A DNA stretch of 64,000 nucleotides from Prorocentrum cordatum (GCA_963575745.1 CAUYUJ010014194.1:305001-369000), one strand, 5' to 3'; shown: positions 10,885 to 23,655, counted from the stretch's first letter. Numbers and translations: made by a program. Notes: generated by a model from the sequence alone, not told the origin.

Positions 10885-12235
10885 GCGTTCGGTGGAGCTC
10901 CATACGGGGCCACGAAGCATGCCCAGTGGGGAACTGCATGCGAATCCTGCTGGTGGGGCTTTCGGTGGAGCTCCCTACGGGATCACGAAACGTGTGGGGT
11001 GTGTGCCCGGCGGGGAACCGCATACGAATCTTGCCACTGGGACCTTCGGTGGAGCTCCCTACGGGGTCACGAAACGTGTGGCGTGTGCGTGCCGAAATGG
11101 GCGGGGAACCGCGTGCGAATCCGGCCAAGGAGGCCTTCGGTGGAGCTCCCAATGGGGCTACGCAGCGTGTGAGGGTTGTGCAGATGGGCGGAGAACCGCA
11201 GCGAACCATGTCACTGAGGGCTCCCTATGGGGCCACGAAGCGTGTGAGGGGTGTGCCGATATGGGCGTGGAACCGAATGCGAACTCTGCCACTGAGGCCT
11301 TCGGTGGAGCTTCCTATGGGGCCAAGAAACATCTAAGGGGTGTGCCGGAATGGGCGGAGAACCGCATGCGAACCTTGCCACTGGGGCCTTCGGTGGAGCT
11401 TCCCTACGGGGTCACGAAGCGTGTGAGGGGTGTGCCCGAATGGGCGGGGAACCGCATGCGAACCCAGCAAAGGAGGCCTTCGGTGGAGCTCCCCATGGGG
11501 CCACGAAGCGTGTGTGGGGTGTGCCGAAGTGGGTGGGGAACCGCGTGCGAACTCTGCCACTGAGGCCTTCGGTGGAACTCCCAAGTGCGTCCCGAAACGT
11601 GTGAGGGGTGTACCGAAGTGGCTGGTTAACCGCGTGCGAACCATGCTACTGAGAACTTCGGTGGAGCTCCCTATGGGGCCAAGAAACTTGCAATGGGTGT
11701 CCCGAAGTGGGCGGGGAACCGCATGCGAACCCAGCCACTGAGGCCTTCTGGGGAGCTCCCTCTAGGGCCACGAAACGTGTGAGGGGTGTGTCGAAGTGGA
11801 CGGGAAACCGCATGTAAACCCTGCCACTGGGACTTTCGGTGGAGCTCCTTATGGGGCCACGCAGCGTGTGAGGGTTGTGCCGAAATGGGCGGGGAACCCC
11901 ATGCGAGCCCTGCCACTGAGGCCTTGGGTGGAGCTCAATATGGGGCCACGAAGTGTGTGAGGGGTGTGCCGAAATGGGCGGGGAACCGCGTGCGAAACCT
12001 GCCTCTAAGGCCTTCGGTGGAGCTATCTATAGGGCCACGGGAGGGTGTGCCGAAGTAGGCGAGAAACAGCATGCGAACCCTGCCACTGGGGCATTCGGTG
12101 GAGCTCCCTACGGGTTCACGAAACGTGTGAGGGGTGTCGAAATGGCCGGGGAACCGCATACGAATTCTGCCGCTGGGACCTTCGGTGGAGCTCCCTATGT
12201 GGCCACGAAGCGTGTGGCGGGTGTGACGAAATTGT
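10885..12235. repeat. ~89-bp tandem minisatellite, about 15 copies
   Basis: Each unit carries the words TTCGGTGGAGCTCCCTA, ACGAA(A/G)CGTGTGAGGGGTGTG, CCGAA(A/G)TGGGCGGGGAACCGC and ATGCGAACCCTGCCACTGAGG. Landmarks at 11049, 11139, 11303, 11392 and 11482 show a typical spacing of 82-90 bp. The unit is not a multiple of three, so long frames across it switch phase. It includes the palindrome GGAGCTCC in nearly every copy. Confidence 0.88.
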
Positions 12236-13475
12236 CGTGCGGAGGGCAGAGGCAGAGGTGGGAGGAAAGAGGAGGGGAAGGAGGAGAGGAGGTGGGAGAC
12301 TCGGGGCGTTGTCTCTTCAGAAAGAGGACCCAACACCTCAGGATGGTTGGGAAGAGCAGACGATGAGGCGCGGCCCGACGACGCATCGGCGGATTCACCC
12401 ATGCCGTGAGAGCCGAGTAGTTCTGCGGGCGCGAGGCATTCAGGGGTGCGGGGCTGCTCGCACCAGGGCAGCGGGGTGTTGAAGAGCTTGGCGTGTACTT
12501 GCTCGTTGAGACCTCATCTCAATGGCAGAATCTGCCATCGGGGTAGGGTGGCCGTCGTTGATGATACACCTGGTCAGGATTTCTGATGACAGTAAGGACT
12601 TAGATCAAGTCGCAGACGCGTTTTTCCGACAACCACATTTTTGCGTGAAGGTTGGCCTCGGTCCAGAGGGTGAGGCGCCGTCACAGTTGGCCTCTAGGGT
12701 AAATCATTGGGCGCGTTGGGAAGCTCATGCAACAAATCATGGTTTTGCACGGGGTCATCGATTGACGACATGGGCAGCAAGAAATAGAGAGAGAGAGAGG
12801 GAGAGAAAGGGGTTCCTTGGCATGCTTGTTGCTCGAGCTCAGTGGGTTCCCAACCTTGGCTGGGGTCAATCAGGAAGTTGGGGCATTACGCCAGCGAGCC
12901 TGCCAAGCTCCTTAGACCCCGGCTCCGTCCTGATCGCCGAGACAGCCCCGAATTATGCATTAGGCATGTCTGCTTGACGACTGCAAGCTCTACCTGCATC
13001 AGTCTTGTGGCGCATCGCGACGCCATGTTCGGGCCTTTTCTTTGAAATGTTGCAGTGGGCGTGTTCTGCTGTCTAGCCATTCATCTTGCCATCGTCACAT
13101 GAAGATAGGAAAGAACTCCTGAAGCGTTGAGTGCATGCATGATTGAGACTGGCTAGGGCTGGTGCTCGGTGGACATCCCGGTGGAGTCGGTCATGCGGCG
13201 GTTGGATTGCGCCAGCCCCTCCTCCATCGTGCGAGCGGGCGCGATGAACGCTACCAAGGCGCCGGGGGTCACCGTCAACTTTTCGTGTCACCGTCAATCG
13301 TCGCGCAGGTTCTTTTTGGAAGGAGTGCTGGGGGCAAGGAGAGGGAAAGGCCCCGAAGGCGCGATGTAAGCAGCGGCTCTGCATTCAAGGAGTTGATCTG
13401 CTAGTTGTTCTTGGCTGGTCCTCCTCCGACCGTGGGGGCCCGAGGGGTCGGGAGGAAGAGGACGCGGAAAGGGAT
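12236..13475. other. no supportable gene
   Basis: A 151-codon frame (12522-12977, +) is the longest clean one, but it has no recognisable motif and a short GAGAGA run inside it. I do not call it a gene. Confidence 0.4.
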
Positions 13476-13653
13476 GAGGATGAGGAGGTGGAGGAGGAGG
13501 AGTAGGAGGAGGCGGACTGTGTATCAACACATGCATGTCTCTCTGTACCAGGAGGATGAGGAGGAGGAGAAGGAGGATGAGGAGGAGGAGAATGACGATG
13601 ATGATGGTGATGATGATGACGATGATGATGGTGGTGATGCTGATGATGGTTCA

Positions 13654-13705
<52 letters not shown>

Positions 13706-13883
13706 GTGATGATAATGGTGATGACGATGATGACGATGCTGATGTTGCTGCTGCTGCTGCCGATGATGCTGCTGATGATGCTGCTGCTGATGATGATGAT
13801 GATGATGATGATGCTGTTGCTGCTGATGATGACGGTGGCGATGAAGAGGAAGGTCATGATGCTGATGATGATGATGATGGTAT

Positions 13884-13949
<66 letters not shown>

Positions 13950-14275
13950 CGAGGACGATGATGATGATGATGAGTATGATGCTGCTGATGATGCTGCTGA
14001 TGATGCTGCTGCTGCTGCTGCTGATGCTGATGATGGTGATGCTGCTGATGCTGATGATGATGTTTATCACGCCGGTGTTGCTGTTTATGCTGCAGTGTAC
14101 GATGATGGTTTTGGTGGGGATGTTGTTGATGATGATGGTGGCGGTGATCAGGATGACGATGATGGTGGTGGTGACGATGATTGCGGTGGTGGTGATGGTG
14201 ATGAGGAGGACGAGGAGGAGGAGGAGGAGGAGGAGGAAGAGGAGGAAGAGGAGGAAGTGGAAGAGGACGAAGAGA
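13476..14275. repeat. compound (GAG)n/(GAT)n/(GCT)n microsatellite
   Basis: About 800 bp of trinucleotide repeat: GAG at 13480-13590, mainly GAT with GCT and GGT interruptions at 13590-14200, then GAG again at 14205-14265. It yields Asp-, Met-, His- or Ile-rich frames on both strands, which are artefacts of the triplet repeat. Confidence 0.92.
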
Positions 14276-15255
14276 GCTGGCGAGGGGAAGTTCTCTCGAT
14301 GCTTGGCCCTCGAGGTCCCCGCGGGCTCCGAGTCTCCAGTGCAGCGTTTGAGAACAGCCAGATCGTACATACCGCAGCCCAAGTGCCATGATAACGAAGG
14401 ATAAGCGGGGATCAAGGACCAAACTGCCAGGTCTGCGAGCGGGCCGCCATTGAACAGTACCTCGGGCGAGTCGTGGCGAAGCCGAGGAGCTGACAATGGT
14501 GGTCACCAATTGCTTGGGGCCCAACCTAGCTCGCAGCCTGGTGCGGGGTTGCTAGATAGGAGCCCGCCCTGCCTAGCACCATCCGAAAACTTCGAGGTGC
14601 TCGCCTGGTACGCGCTGTGAGACGCATTGTTGCCGTTCATTCCGCCTTGTTGGAGATGGGCTGGGGTTCGGGAGGACGGCGGGCGCCGAGGAAGACGTTG
14701 AGGGGGACAGGTCGAGCTTCAGGCAAGCCTTCTGCGTCAAAAGTCTCGCCTTCTTGCGCAGGCCGCTCTGTCTAGCTAGGAGGGGCGGGCGGTCGGAGAG
14801 CAGAGGGGAAGGCGGAGGGGGTGGGTGAAAGAGGAGCGGAAGCGCGTTTGGGAAACAAAGAAAGCGGGGTGATGAGTGGAGTAGAGCAGAGGGGTGTGTG
14901 TGTGTGCCCATCATGCACGGCGTGAGGAGCAAGGAGTGGCGCGCACGCTGCCAGCTGGGTGGTGGGCGTCCTCAAAATTGTCATTTCAGCCTCAGCGGGC
15001 CCTGACGCCCTAGATGCCGGCACGCAGAACGAGGTGTGCTTCGCACCCATGAAATTCATTCCTTCTTGCTAGTAGCTGGCCCTAAAAAGTCTGCCGATTT
15101 AGCCCCAACTGTGTAGGCCTCACTTGTTCCGTTTGCGTTGTGTTTACCACGTTTTTGATTGTGCTAGAGCTTCATCAGCGCAGTCATCGTGTCAGGAGGT
15201 AGTTGGCCAAAAGATGGGTCTACCAGCCGCCCCGCCGCAGCCCTTTTTTTATTGT
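14276..15255. other. no supportable gene
   Basis: Frames overlap on both strands, and nothing is recognised. A (TG)8-like run is at 14895-14908. Confidence 0.45.
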
Positions 15256-15375
15256 TTCTCTCTCTCTCTCTCTTTCTCTCTCTCTCCCTCTCTATCTCGC
15301 TCTCTCTTTTCTCTCGCTCTCTCTCTCTCTCTCGCTCGCTTTTCCTCTCTCTCTTTCTCTCTCCCTCTGTCTCAT
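15256..15375. repeat. (TC)n microsatellite
   Basis: CT dinucleotides with short CG and TTT interruptions over about 120 bp. Confidence 0.88.
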
Positions 15376-17180
15376 TCTTTCAACTCTCACTCCCCCTCCT
15401 TGATTGTTTATCCCATTCTGCTGCAGAAGCAGGGGGAGGGAGGGGTGCCCGAGCCCCGGGAGAGCCCCAGGGAGCCCCCAGGGATGACCCCACCATGCAA
15501 TTCTCCCTGTGAGAATGGGCAGTGGGGCCCTCGCCCCTCCTGGGGGAATAGGACCAGGACCTGGTCCGGGAGCCACCCGGAGCCAGACAAAGCCCGACTA
15601 CCACGACAACGGCCCGCTGCGCGGCCCCGAGCGACTCTAAAAGGTCATTCCCGCTGGGGGGAATAGCTTGGGGAGCTTTCGTCCCCCCCCTGGGGAATAA
15701 GGCCCAGGACCAAACGAATGGTTTGCCCCGTCGCTGGGGTACTAGATGGAGGCTCCCGATTGGCACAGTTGTCGATGATTTGCCCCGAAGCTGGGAAAGA
15801 AAATAATGATTAACGCCGCGCGAGCGGCACAAGCAAGGACACCAGCAACACAGCTTCCTAGATTGACCTTAGACCTGCGCCGGGTCGGGGCACGTTGGTG
15901 TCCAGCTGGGCTCCAACGCAGTAGATTTAGAGGCGGAGATCCCCGACGGCGAGGCTATGGGGCCTCCTTCCCTCAAGCAACGGCGAAGTAGCTGTGCCCT
16001 TCCCGCAGGGCCTGCTAGCCGTGCGATTGTGGCCCCAGAGCACAGCCTGCATTTTTGGGAGGTTCCCCAAAGTAACACATACGCCCCAGGAACGAAGCCC
16101 CACAAACTGCCTGACGTGGCACCAACCTGTGATAAAACGCAAAAGCACGCTTTGCTAAGCATCGTGCCGGACGGTAGGCCTTGGCAGAGGTCTCACGCCA
16201 CCATTCCTAGGAGAAACCAGGGGCTGCCTTCCAAGATCTGGCGCGGCTGATGTCAGAGCTCCAGCCGTGCTTGTTGGATCGGTCTGGCCGAAGCAACGGA
16301 CCGCAGGGTTGCTGGGCATGCTAGGCAGATGCCCTTAGCCGCTAGCCCACAGTCCTGGCTTGGAGCACTTGGGATGCTGATCACAGATCTCCTGCCGTAT
16401 CTGTCGGATCGGTCTTGCCGGATCAATTGGCCGCGGGCGATCTGGGTATGCTGAGCAGAGACCCTCATCCCAAAGTCCTGGCTGATATCTAGGGTTGATG
16501 AAGTTGCAGAAGCCGGCTAACCGAAACATCGGGGCTAGCTTATTAGCCATCCGTGGCGGGGCTCAAATATGAGGAAAAACACACCGCCGCAGTTATGGCT
16601 TGAAGGCGGGCGACAAACGCCGTAAACGGAACGTCCGTCTACAGCTGGCGGGACCCTAGACCAGGGTGATAGCAGGACGTATTTTTCCTGAGCGGGTTGG
16701 GCGGACTGGCACCGTGCGGTGAGCAAGACAGTGGTATCGCGTACCACTAGAGTTAGATGAGGCAAGTAGTGAAACGGGCCCGCTTGGGGTTGGGCGGAGG
16801 AGCGGGGGAACGAGGAGGGAAGGGATAGACAGCCGGTGGCTGCCTTGGGTTCGGTAGGCAGGGGAAGGAAGAGCGGGTTGGGCCAGCCGCGGACATCCTA
16901 CTGCCTCGGCTAACCTGCTGCACTATGGGGGAGGAGAACCCCTGCAACAGATCGAGGCCTGGGGCGGGTGAACGGCGGTGGCTGCCCTGCCACTGCCGCC
17001 CCGCTGTTCCCACGCATGCAGGCTATTCTGAGGTTCTCCTTGGGCGTGAAGCAAGCGCTTTTAGTGGCGCCCCGTGCGTCCTCAGGAAACTGTTGAAAGG
17101 GATTCTGAACAGCTTCGGCACGGGGAGGGTCAGCGGGGAGGGAAGAAGAATGGAGGAGAGGGAGGGGGAACACGCAGGGG
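15376..17180. other. no supportable gene
   Basis: At 15530-15720 the words CCTGGGGGAATAGGACCAGG and CTGGGGAATAAGGCCCAGGA suggest an old duplication. A two-copy repeat lies at 16256-16490. The remainder shows no coherent frame. Confidence 0.4.
16256..16490. repeat. diverged two-copy direct repeat, ~120-bp unit
   Basis: The block 16257-16375 is re-used at 16383-16490. Shared landmarks are GGATCGGTCT(G/T)GCCG, then CTGGG(C/T)ATGCT, then GCAGA..CCCT and AGTCCTGGCT. The two copies differ at many positions, so the duplication is old. Confidence 0.7.
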
Positions 17181-17182
17181 TC

Positions 17183-17268
17183 ACGCAGGAGGAGGAAGAG
17201 GAGGAGGAGGAGGAGGACGACGACGACGACGAATGTGGAGGAGGAGGCGGAGGAGGAGAGGAATAAAA
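17183..17268. repeat. (GAG)n microsatellite with GAC run
   Basis: GAGGAG... interrupted by a run of GAC triplets at 17215-17232, then GAGGAGGAG again. Confidence 0.85.
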
Positions 17269-20060
17269 ATGGGGGAGGAACGAGGAGCAGCGCTGGCCTG
17301 TGGTGGAATTGCCTGTGTTGGGCCGCTTGGCGCTGGCAGTGGGATCGCGTTCCCCAACCTGTGTCTCCGAGCCTGGCTGCGAGGTCCCCTGGCCTCTGAG
17401 ACAGTGCCTCGGAGCGTCGCAGTGATCACCAGCAAGCCAGCGTTGACCATGCCATCATAGTTGTCCTGGTGTTCCCTTGTCACCAGCCTTGAAAGTTATT
17501 TTTCTTTTTCCGGTATCCAGGCGTGGAGCCAGGCGCTGCTCTGCACGAGTTCTCAAGACGGCCCAATGATGCCTCAAGCGCTCCCAATATGCCCAAGGAA
17601 GGTTCCCCCAGGCTCCCAGTGCATCTCCTCTGTCTGCCATGCATCTCGCGTCCTTCATCGTCTTCGGCGCCATCAGCCTGTAGACTGCAGATGTTTCGGG
17701 GAGAGTCCCCCAGGCAATTTGTATTGCGAGGAACCTGTCACCATCAAGGCGCCACTGGCCGCGTCAGATGCCAGACTTTCTGGAGTTCAACTTTCGGGTA
17801 ATCCCAGTCATTTCTGTCACTGGCACAGTCGCCAGCCACACCAGCAGCCAGACGACGTGAGCTCTGGAAGAAATCTCCTGAACATCCATTCCTTACACAG
17901 CCCAGTCAGAACCAGACGTTCCTAATGCCAGTCTCCAGCACGTCAGCTTAGTCTTGCCACTGCGATTCCCTCTGTACCGCAGAACCTGTTGCCAGAGCGA
18001 CGCCTCTGGCCACGTCCCGAGGCAGAAAGCCTTGTAGGACACGCATGCGCGCCACGTGCTCTCGAATCGCACTACTGGTCGCAAATTACGCCCCTCGATC
18101 TCCGATGCCGCTTGTCAGGCCCCCAGAAGGGACACGACGCCCGGCGCGTTTGCGCAGTGCGTGCTCCTCCCCCTCTTGTTCTCCTCGTACTCTTCAGCGC
18201 TGCTGGTGGCCACGCGTTCTTGAGAGGCCTCGGGATCATCCACACCTTCTCGTGCAACAGACGTGTCACCTGAGTTGCTCGAAGTTCTGGAGGACTTCTG
18301 TGACATTTGACGAGAGTTGTTGGCACGTTGGGTCAATCCTGCCGACAGCCGGGCATCGCTGGGCGCGCCACCACTGCCCGTCACGGAGCCTGCCGCCAGC
18401 GCGGCATCGCTGGGTGCCCCGAGGCCCCTGGCAGCCATTTCGGACGGCTTGAATGCCCGCGCCCCCGAAGCCTTCCACTGAGCGCGCGAGCTCGAATATG
18501 CCCCCGCCCTCTCCTCTTCTCGTGCTCTCCATGCTGTTTGGCGCGGGCAGCCAGGCGATCCGAAGCACTGCGCAAGAGTCTGCTGCGGGAAGGGCGCTGG
18601 CGACCGCGCAAGTAGCCGGACGCTCCAGAGGGAAGCCTGTGGAGTGGTCACGGGGCTTGACCGACCCCTAGGAAGCCGACCCTTTCCGTGACGACCCCCT
18701 CGCTTCGCTCCAGCACGTCGGCTGGCAGGCCAGCGCCCGAAATGTCCACACCTTCGCCACCGATCGATCAGCCTGCCTGCCAGGCCGGCGCCGCCAGCCG
18801 CGCCAGTCAGTTTAGCAAACGTTCCAAGTGTGCATGCACGCCGCGCAGCCCCGCGTGTTCCGAGCATGCTCTATGGAACAGCATTCCCGTCGCCTGCCTT
18901 TCTGGTAATGGTCCTTTCCATGGGACAGGAGGAGTAGGATGAGGAGTAGGAGCAATGACAGAAGCAGGAGGAGGGCGAGGAGCAGCAGCAGAGACAATGG
19001 TAGGAGCAGGACCATGAGCAGCACAAGGAAGGGGGATCTACCGTCTCGAGATGGCGTCGGGTCTTCTTGTTGTTTTCGTTCCCAGGACTTGTAGTGTTAG
19101 ATAGCGTGAACAGTTCACTCCTCATCTTCCTCCTCCTCCTCCTGGGAAGAGGGTGGTCGCAGGACGTGAAGGGGAGGTTGAGGAGGAGGAGGATGATGAT
19201 GATGATGAGGAGGAGGCTTGGAATCCACTGCCCCTCTGTTCTGAGGCAGTTGTATAGGAGGTGGTACAGAGGACAGAGTGTTTACACAGTTTGGAGGAAA
19301 TCGTGAATTCAGCATGGGTCGAGCTTGGAGTGCCTCGAAGAATGCGCGCGCACCCGAATCGCAAACATATGGCTATATACGGACCCGGGACAGTTTGCTT
19401 CCCGTCGTCGTCCTCGCCCTTGCTCCGTTCCCTTTCCTTTCTTCCGCCCCCTGGATGGTGTCGAAAGCGTCCGCGGCTCGGGCGGGGGAGCGCCCCTACC
19501 CATCTCCCAAATTATTTCTCGTTCCTTTTTGCCTCTCTGCTCCACCGTCCGTCGTCCTACCTCGTCTTTCCTCCTTGTTCGAAAAGTGACGTCCCTGGTG
19601 CCGCGTGCCCGTATCAGCGGTATATCGCCTCTTCGATATCCGAGCACAGCGGCGCCACCAAACAGAGGGGATTGCCAATGCGAGCGTTCGGGGCGCACTC
19701 CAAACGCGGGCGGCACGGCCGCCGAGCACAGTCGCATCGTTAACATGTAAATTATAAGTGCCTGCGGCAATGTCCACCCCTTTGCCAGTGCAGCGGTCTG
19801 TATGGCGACGCGTGGAGCTTTGACTGTTAAGAGGTCCATGACATGTGACACCTCTCATGTTTTCGGATTGCTGTGCGGCCTTCTGTGGGGTCCTTCGGGG
19901 CCTTTGGGGGACGTTTCCTGGCCGTTAGGGAAGCGTGTATTTGCAGCTCCCTCGGGGGCGCCCTGGGCTGGAGAAGTTTGTATTTGCATCCCCCCTAGCT
20001 GGGCATGTCGACCTCGGTCCTGGGTTGGCGAAGTCGGGGCACACTCGAGGTGGCGAGCTT
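17269..20060. other. no supportable gene
   Basis: The longest frame is 250 codons on the - strand (18115-18867). It is Ser/Ala/Arg/Gly-rich and faces competing + strand frames over the same bases, so I do not call it. A GAGGAT microsatellite lies at 19170-19215. Nothing else stands out. Confidence 0.4.
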
Positions 20061-20069
20061 TTACGTTTT

Positions 20070-20180
20070 CGAAATACACAGATCAAGGTGTGATCTGTGT
20101 ATACAACTTGTGTCTTGAACTGTGTATTTTCGTGTGTGGGCCTACTGTGTACACAGATCGTGGTGTGACCTGTGTACACA
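20070..20180. repeat. pair of adjacent perfect or near-perfect hairpins
   Basis: Hairpin 1: 20074-20085 pairs with 20091-20102, 12 bp perfect with a 5-nt loop (core ACACAGATCA). An outer pairing of 20070-20081 with 20120-20132 is also possible. Hairpin 2: 20146-20159 pairs with 20167-20180, 13 of 14 bp (core TGTGTACACAG). Both share the ACACAG(A/G)TC word. A third decayed copy of the flanking word CGAAATACACAG is near 20289. Confidence 0.65.
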
Positions 20181-21299
20181 GATTCCGTTCCCATTTGTGT
20201 ACTTAGGGTGTGCCCCTCGCGCTGGTGTTGATTGGGCGGGAACTTTCATGTTTCTCTCTCGGCTGGTCCAGGATGGGCGTCGTACGCGGTCGAAATACAC
20301 AGCTCGTGTCTCCAACTGTGCATTTGTTGCGCGCCGCTTGGTGGAGTGGTCACTGGGCGGGAGTTTCCTCGGGTCTCCAGGCTGGTCCAGGACGGGGCCG
20401 TGGTCTGGGAGTGCACAGGCGTGGGGGGGGTGGGGATGGTGGGCCGTGGGAAGGAGGGGGTTCGATAGGAGGGGTGGCCAAGTGGCCAGGGATGAACGGG
20501 ACTGGACGAGAGGGGGGGATATTGGCCCAGGAGGAGCTGCATCATCGGTGACAGCATCAAGAGGACAAGGGAGGCGGGGGGGGGGCAGAAGGAGGGGGCA
20601 TGGTCTGCACAAGGGCGTAGAGGATGGGAGGAAGGCAGGCATGTGGACGATGGGGGAACTCATCCGGCGGAGGAGGACGACGAGGAACGATATGAATTGG
20701 CACAGGGGGGGCCAATGTGGGTAAGGGGCATGATGAGGACTGGGGGTATTCGGAGGGGCATGAGGAGGGCGGGGCCAAAGCGAACGGATATTGGGAGGAG
20801 GCGGGGGATGAGGCATGAGTTCGAGGCGGGCGCCAGCTAACGATTAGCTGAACAGTGTTTTGCGTGTCCTTGCACCACCCAGAACACAGTGACCGGTGGC
20901 AAAACTTCATTATATAGGTAATCGTGTGCCTCGTGCTCCCAGGCTACAGGCTCGAGTCCACGACGACCCTTGGCGTCGCGTTGATGCCGCCCCGATTTGC
21001 CAAACCACCTATCCACAGATAGGCGTAATCAGTGTTTCAATTTTGTTTCGTGACCCTCCCCACAGGAACATACCCATGTTGGAATCCAACAGGAGGCGCA
21101 GGGCCGACGAACATGAGGAATAAACTGACAATTGACGTGCCGAGGAGGAGGAGGTCCATGATGAACCCACGATGCGTCAACGATGCCGCAATACGCCGCC
21201 CTGTCGCATGTGCCGTCCTCAGAAGTCCCTGCAAGAATGCCGACTTCCTTTTCACTGCGGGAAGTGCCAGCATTGGGAAGACGAGCGCCCCGTGGTCGT

Positions 21300-22500
21300 G
21301 CAATTCAGGCGAGAGCCCCGTGTTGAAAAGGAGCTGCCGTCAATGCTTTGAGCTGGAGGGACGGCGACTCGGCAGGATCAGGCAGTTCGTGGAAGTGTCC
21401 AGCGAGAGCCCCGCTCTGGCAAACGAGCCGCCGGCAATTCGCACATGTGCTGCGCACTTTCAAAAAGTCCTCGACATCACGCCCAAGGACGTCTCAAGCG
21501 AGAGCCCCGATTTGGAAAAGGAGCCACAGTCCATCCTTGTACGTAGTTGTTGGAGATTGTGAGTCGCTGTTGTGAAGTGTTTAAGACGGACGTGCCCGGC
21601 GCTGATGCGAGAACCGTAATTTGAGAATGGCTAGTGATCCGTCCGTGAAGCTGTTTGAAGTTTTCAGAACGAATGTGTGTGGTGTTAGGGCGAGAACCAC
21701 ATTGTGAACATGATCGCCAACCTGGACCCAAAGCAGTGATATCTTGCAATATATGTTGTACAATCTAGGCGGTGCAACCCGTGTAGCGTAATCTGTGTGG
21801 CGCAGAGCAATGCGCCGCAACACCGTAAAACAATGCGACGCAATGTGAGACAACGCGACGCAATACAAAGCATCGCGAAGCAACGCAAAGCAATGCAACG
21901 CACTGGAAAGCAATGCGAAGCAATGCCAAGGAATGCACACTAATTCAACGCAATTCAACGCAACGCAATGCGACAACATACAAGGCAAGCCAACGCAATG
22001 ACATGCAATGGAATGCAATGCGATGCAATGCTATGCAAAGTAACGCCAAACAATGCAAAGCAATGTAAAGACATGCAAAGCCATGCAAAGCCATGCACAG
22101 CTATGCAAAGCAATGCATAGCAATGCAATGCAATGCAACGCAATGTTTGAGCGGGGGGGGTGCAACGGAGCGGCGGCGACGAGTGGGAACAAGCCGCCGG
22201 GGCCGTGAGCGGATCTTTTATTGGGAAATCCAGTGCGGCGACGGACGGGAACGGGGCCGCCGGCGGCCCGCTTCCTTAGAAACGAAGTAAGATCTCCATA
22301 AGAACAAGCACTCTTGGGGGATCTAGCTCCACCCGTATACGTGTTGGGGGGTTCACGGCGAATGAACTCGGCGCGAAGGCGAGGGCCACATGTGAGAACG
22401 AGTGCTCCTTCGGCTGAAGGCGAGGCGCTCAAGCGACAGCCACATTTTGAAAACCGCTCACTCCATTCGTGCAGTTGTTGGAAATTTCAAACATCGGGGT
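21300..22500. repeat. ~93-bp dispersed tandem repeat family, interrupted
   Basis: A unit with GCGAGAGCC(C/A)C, then TTTTGAAAA.GAGCC, then TCC(A/G)T.CGTG and AGTTGTTGGAAATTTTC words recurs near 21308, 21401, 21500, 21605 and 21690, and again near 22382 and 22432. The CAATG-rich tract at 21800-22145 splits the array. Individual units have diverged strongly. Confidence 0.6.
21800..22145. repeat. cryptically simple CAATG/CAACG-rich tract
   Basis: About 345 bp made almost wholly of 5-bp words related to CAATG, CAACG, CAAAG and GCGAC in irregular order. It has no fixed period but a strong 5-bp rhythm. Confidence 0.8.
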
Positions 22501-23455
22501 CATACACGGAGAGGAGATCTCAGGCGAAACGCCCGGCCTGCCCTACCGACACGTTTGGTGGTCAGACGGGGAGGTGCTATCTATAAAGCAACGGGCGGGA
22601 GGATTTAAAGTCATATAGTTTTTGGGTGCTTTAGCCTCGTTAGTTGGGCCGAGAGCGTTCATCGTGGTTGACACGTAAGGTTAGGGCAATTATTGGGTAA
22701 CGCGCGGGAGTGCCCTGAGGGCTTCCCAGTAATGCCGGTGGCTTGGTCCACGTAGCACGCTCTGTCAATAGTGCGGCAGTGCGGCTTGGACTAGGACCGA
22801 GTGCCCTCTTGGGCATTGTGCTAATGGAGGAACGCGCAGCCCTCTATTAGGCTCAAGCCAGTCCGTTGAAATGACCGGCAATGCCTGAGGTTTTCTTGGG
22901 GGACCCTAGAGCGGGTGGAGGTGGGCAGCTGAGTTTTTTCCTTGCCTCCCGCTGGGCTTGCGAATTCAGTAAGCTCGTGCCGTTCAGGGGGAAGACGCGC
23001 CCGTAACGGCAGGATGATCGACTCTGGGCCATTTGGGCAGACCAAATCACTCGCATCATCTTCGCACGCACGGAAGCGTACAAGAGAGAAGAATGTTTCC
23101 CCGTTTCATTTGCGCCATGTCTTTCCATCCGTCGACCTCCTATCATTATCCTTCATTGATGAGGCAGGCCCCCGGGCGGCGCACTGTCGGGCGTGAGTGA
23201 CGGGTGGCTCGCGCCGGAGTGCATTGTCCTTGCGAGCGGCCCCAGGGGTGGACGTGCTCCCGGACGGCCCCGTAATATGGCGCATTGCCGGGCATGAGGG
23301 CTCGCCATTGTCCGGTGTTCCGGCGAGCGGCCCCGTGATAGGGCATGCTCTCAAACGGCCTCATGATGGGAGGCTTGATGAGGATGAGTAGGGGGAGGGG
23401 GAGAGGGAGGGGGAGGGCGAGGGGATTGTGTGCGGCTGGTGGATGCTATGTGGGA
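22501..23455. other. no supportable gene
   Basis: Short, competing frames only. Between 23215 and 23365 the words GCGAGCGGCCCC and CATTGTCC recur two or three times, a weak local repeat. Confidence 0.4.
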
Positions 23456-23655
23456 AGAGACGGAGGAGGAGGAGGAGGAGGAGGAGGAGGAGGAGGAGGA
23501 GGAGGAGGAGGAGGAGGAGGAGGAGGAGGAGGAGGAGGAGGGGGAGGGGGAGGGGGAGGCGCAGGGGGAGGGCAAGGAGGATGGGGAGGAGGAGGAGGAG
23601 GAGCAGGAGGAGGAGGAGGAGCAGGAGGAGGAAGAAGAAGAGGAGGAGGAGGCCG
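23456..23655. repeat. (GAG)n microsatellite
   Basis: About 200 bp of nearly pure GAG/GGA triplets, with GGGGGA interruptions around 23540-23570. The poly-Glu, poly-Arg and poly-Gly frames over it are artefacts. Confidence 0.92.

Noticed and set aside
8130-12235. CRISPR-like array
   Set aside because: The repeats are contiguous and similar along their whole length, without unique spacers. The DNA is eukaryotic.
13385-14524. Asp-, Met-, Ile- and His-rich frames of 280-380 codons on both strands
   Set aside because: They are direct read-outs of the (GAT)n/(GAG)n microsatellite.
18115-18867. 250-codon frame on the - strand
   Set aside because: The composition is low in complexity, with strong competing frames on the + strand and no motif or splice context.
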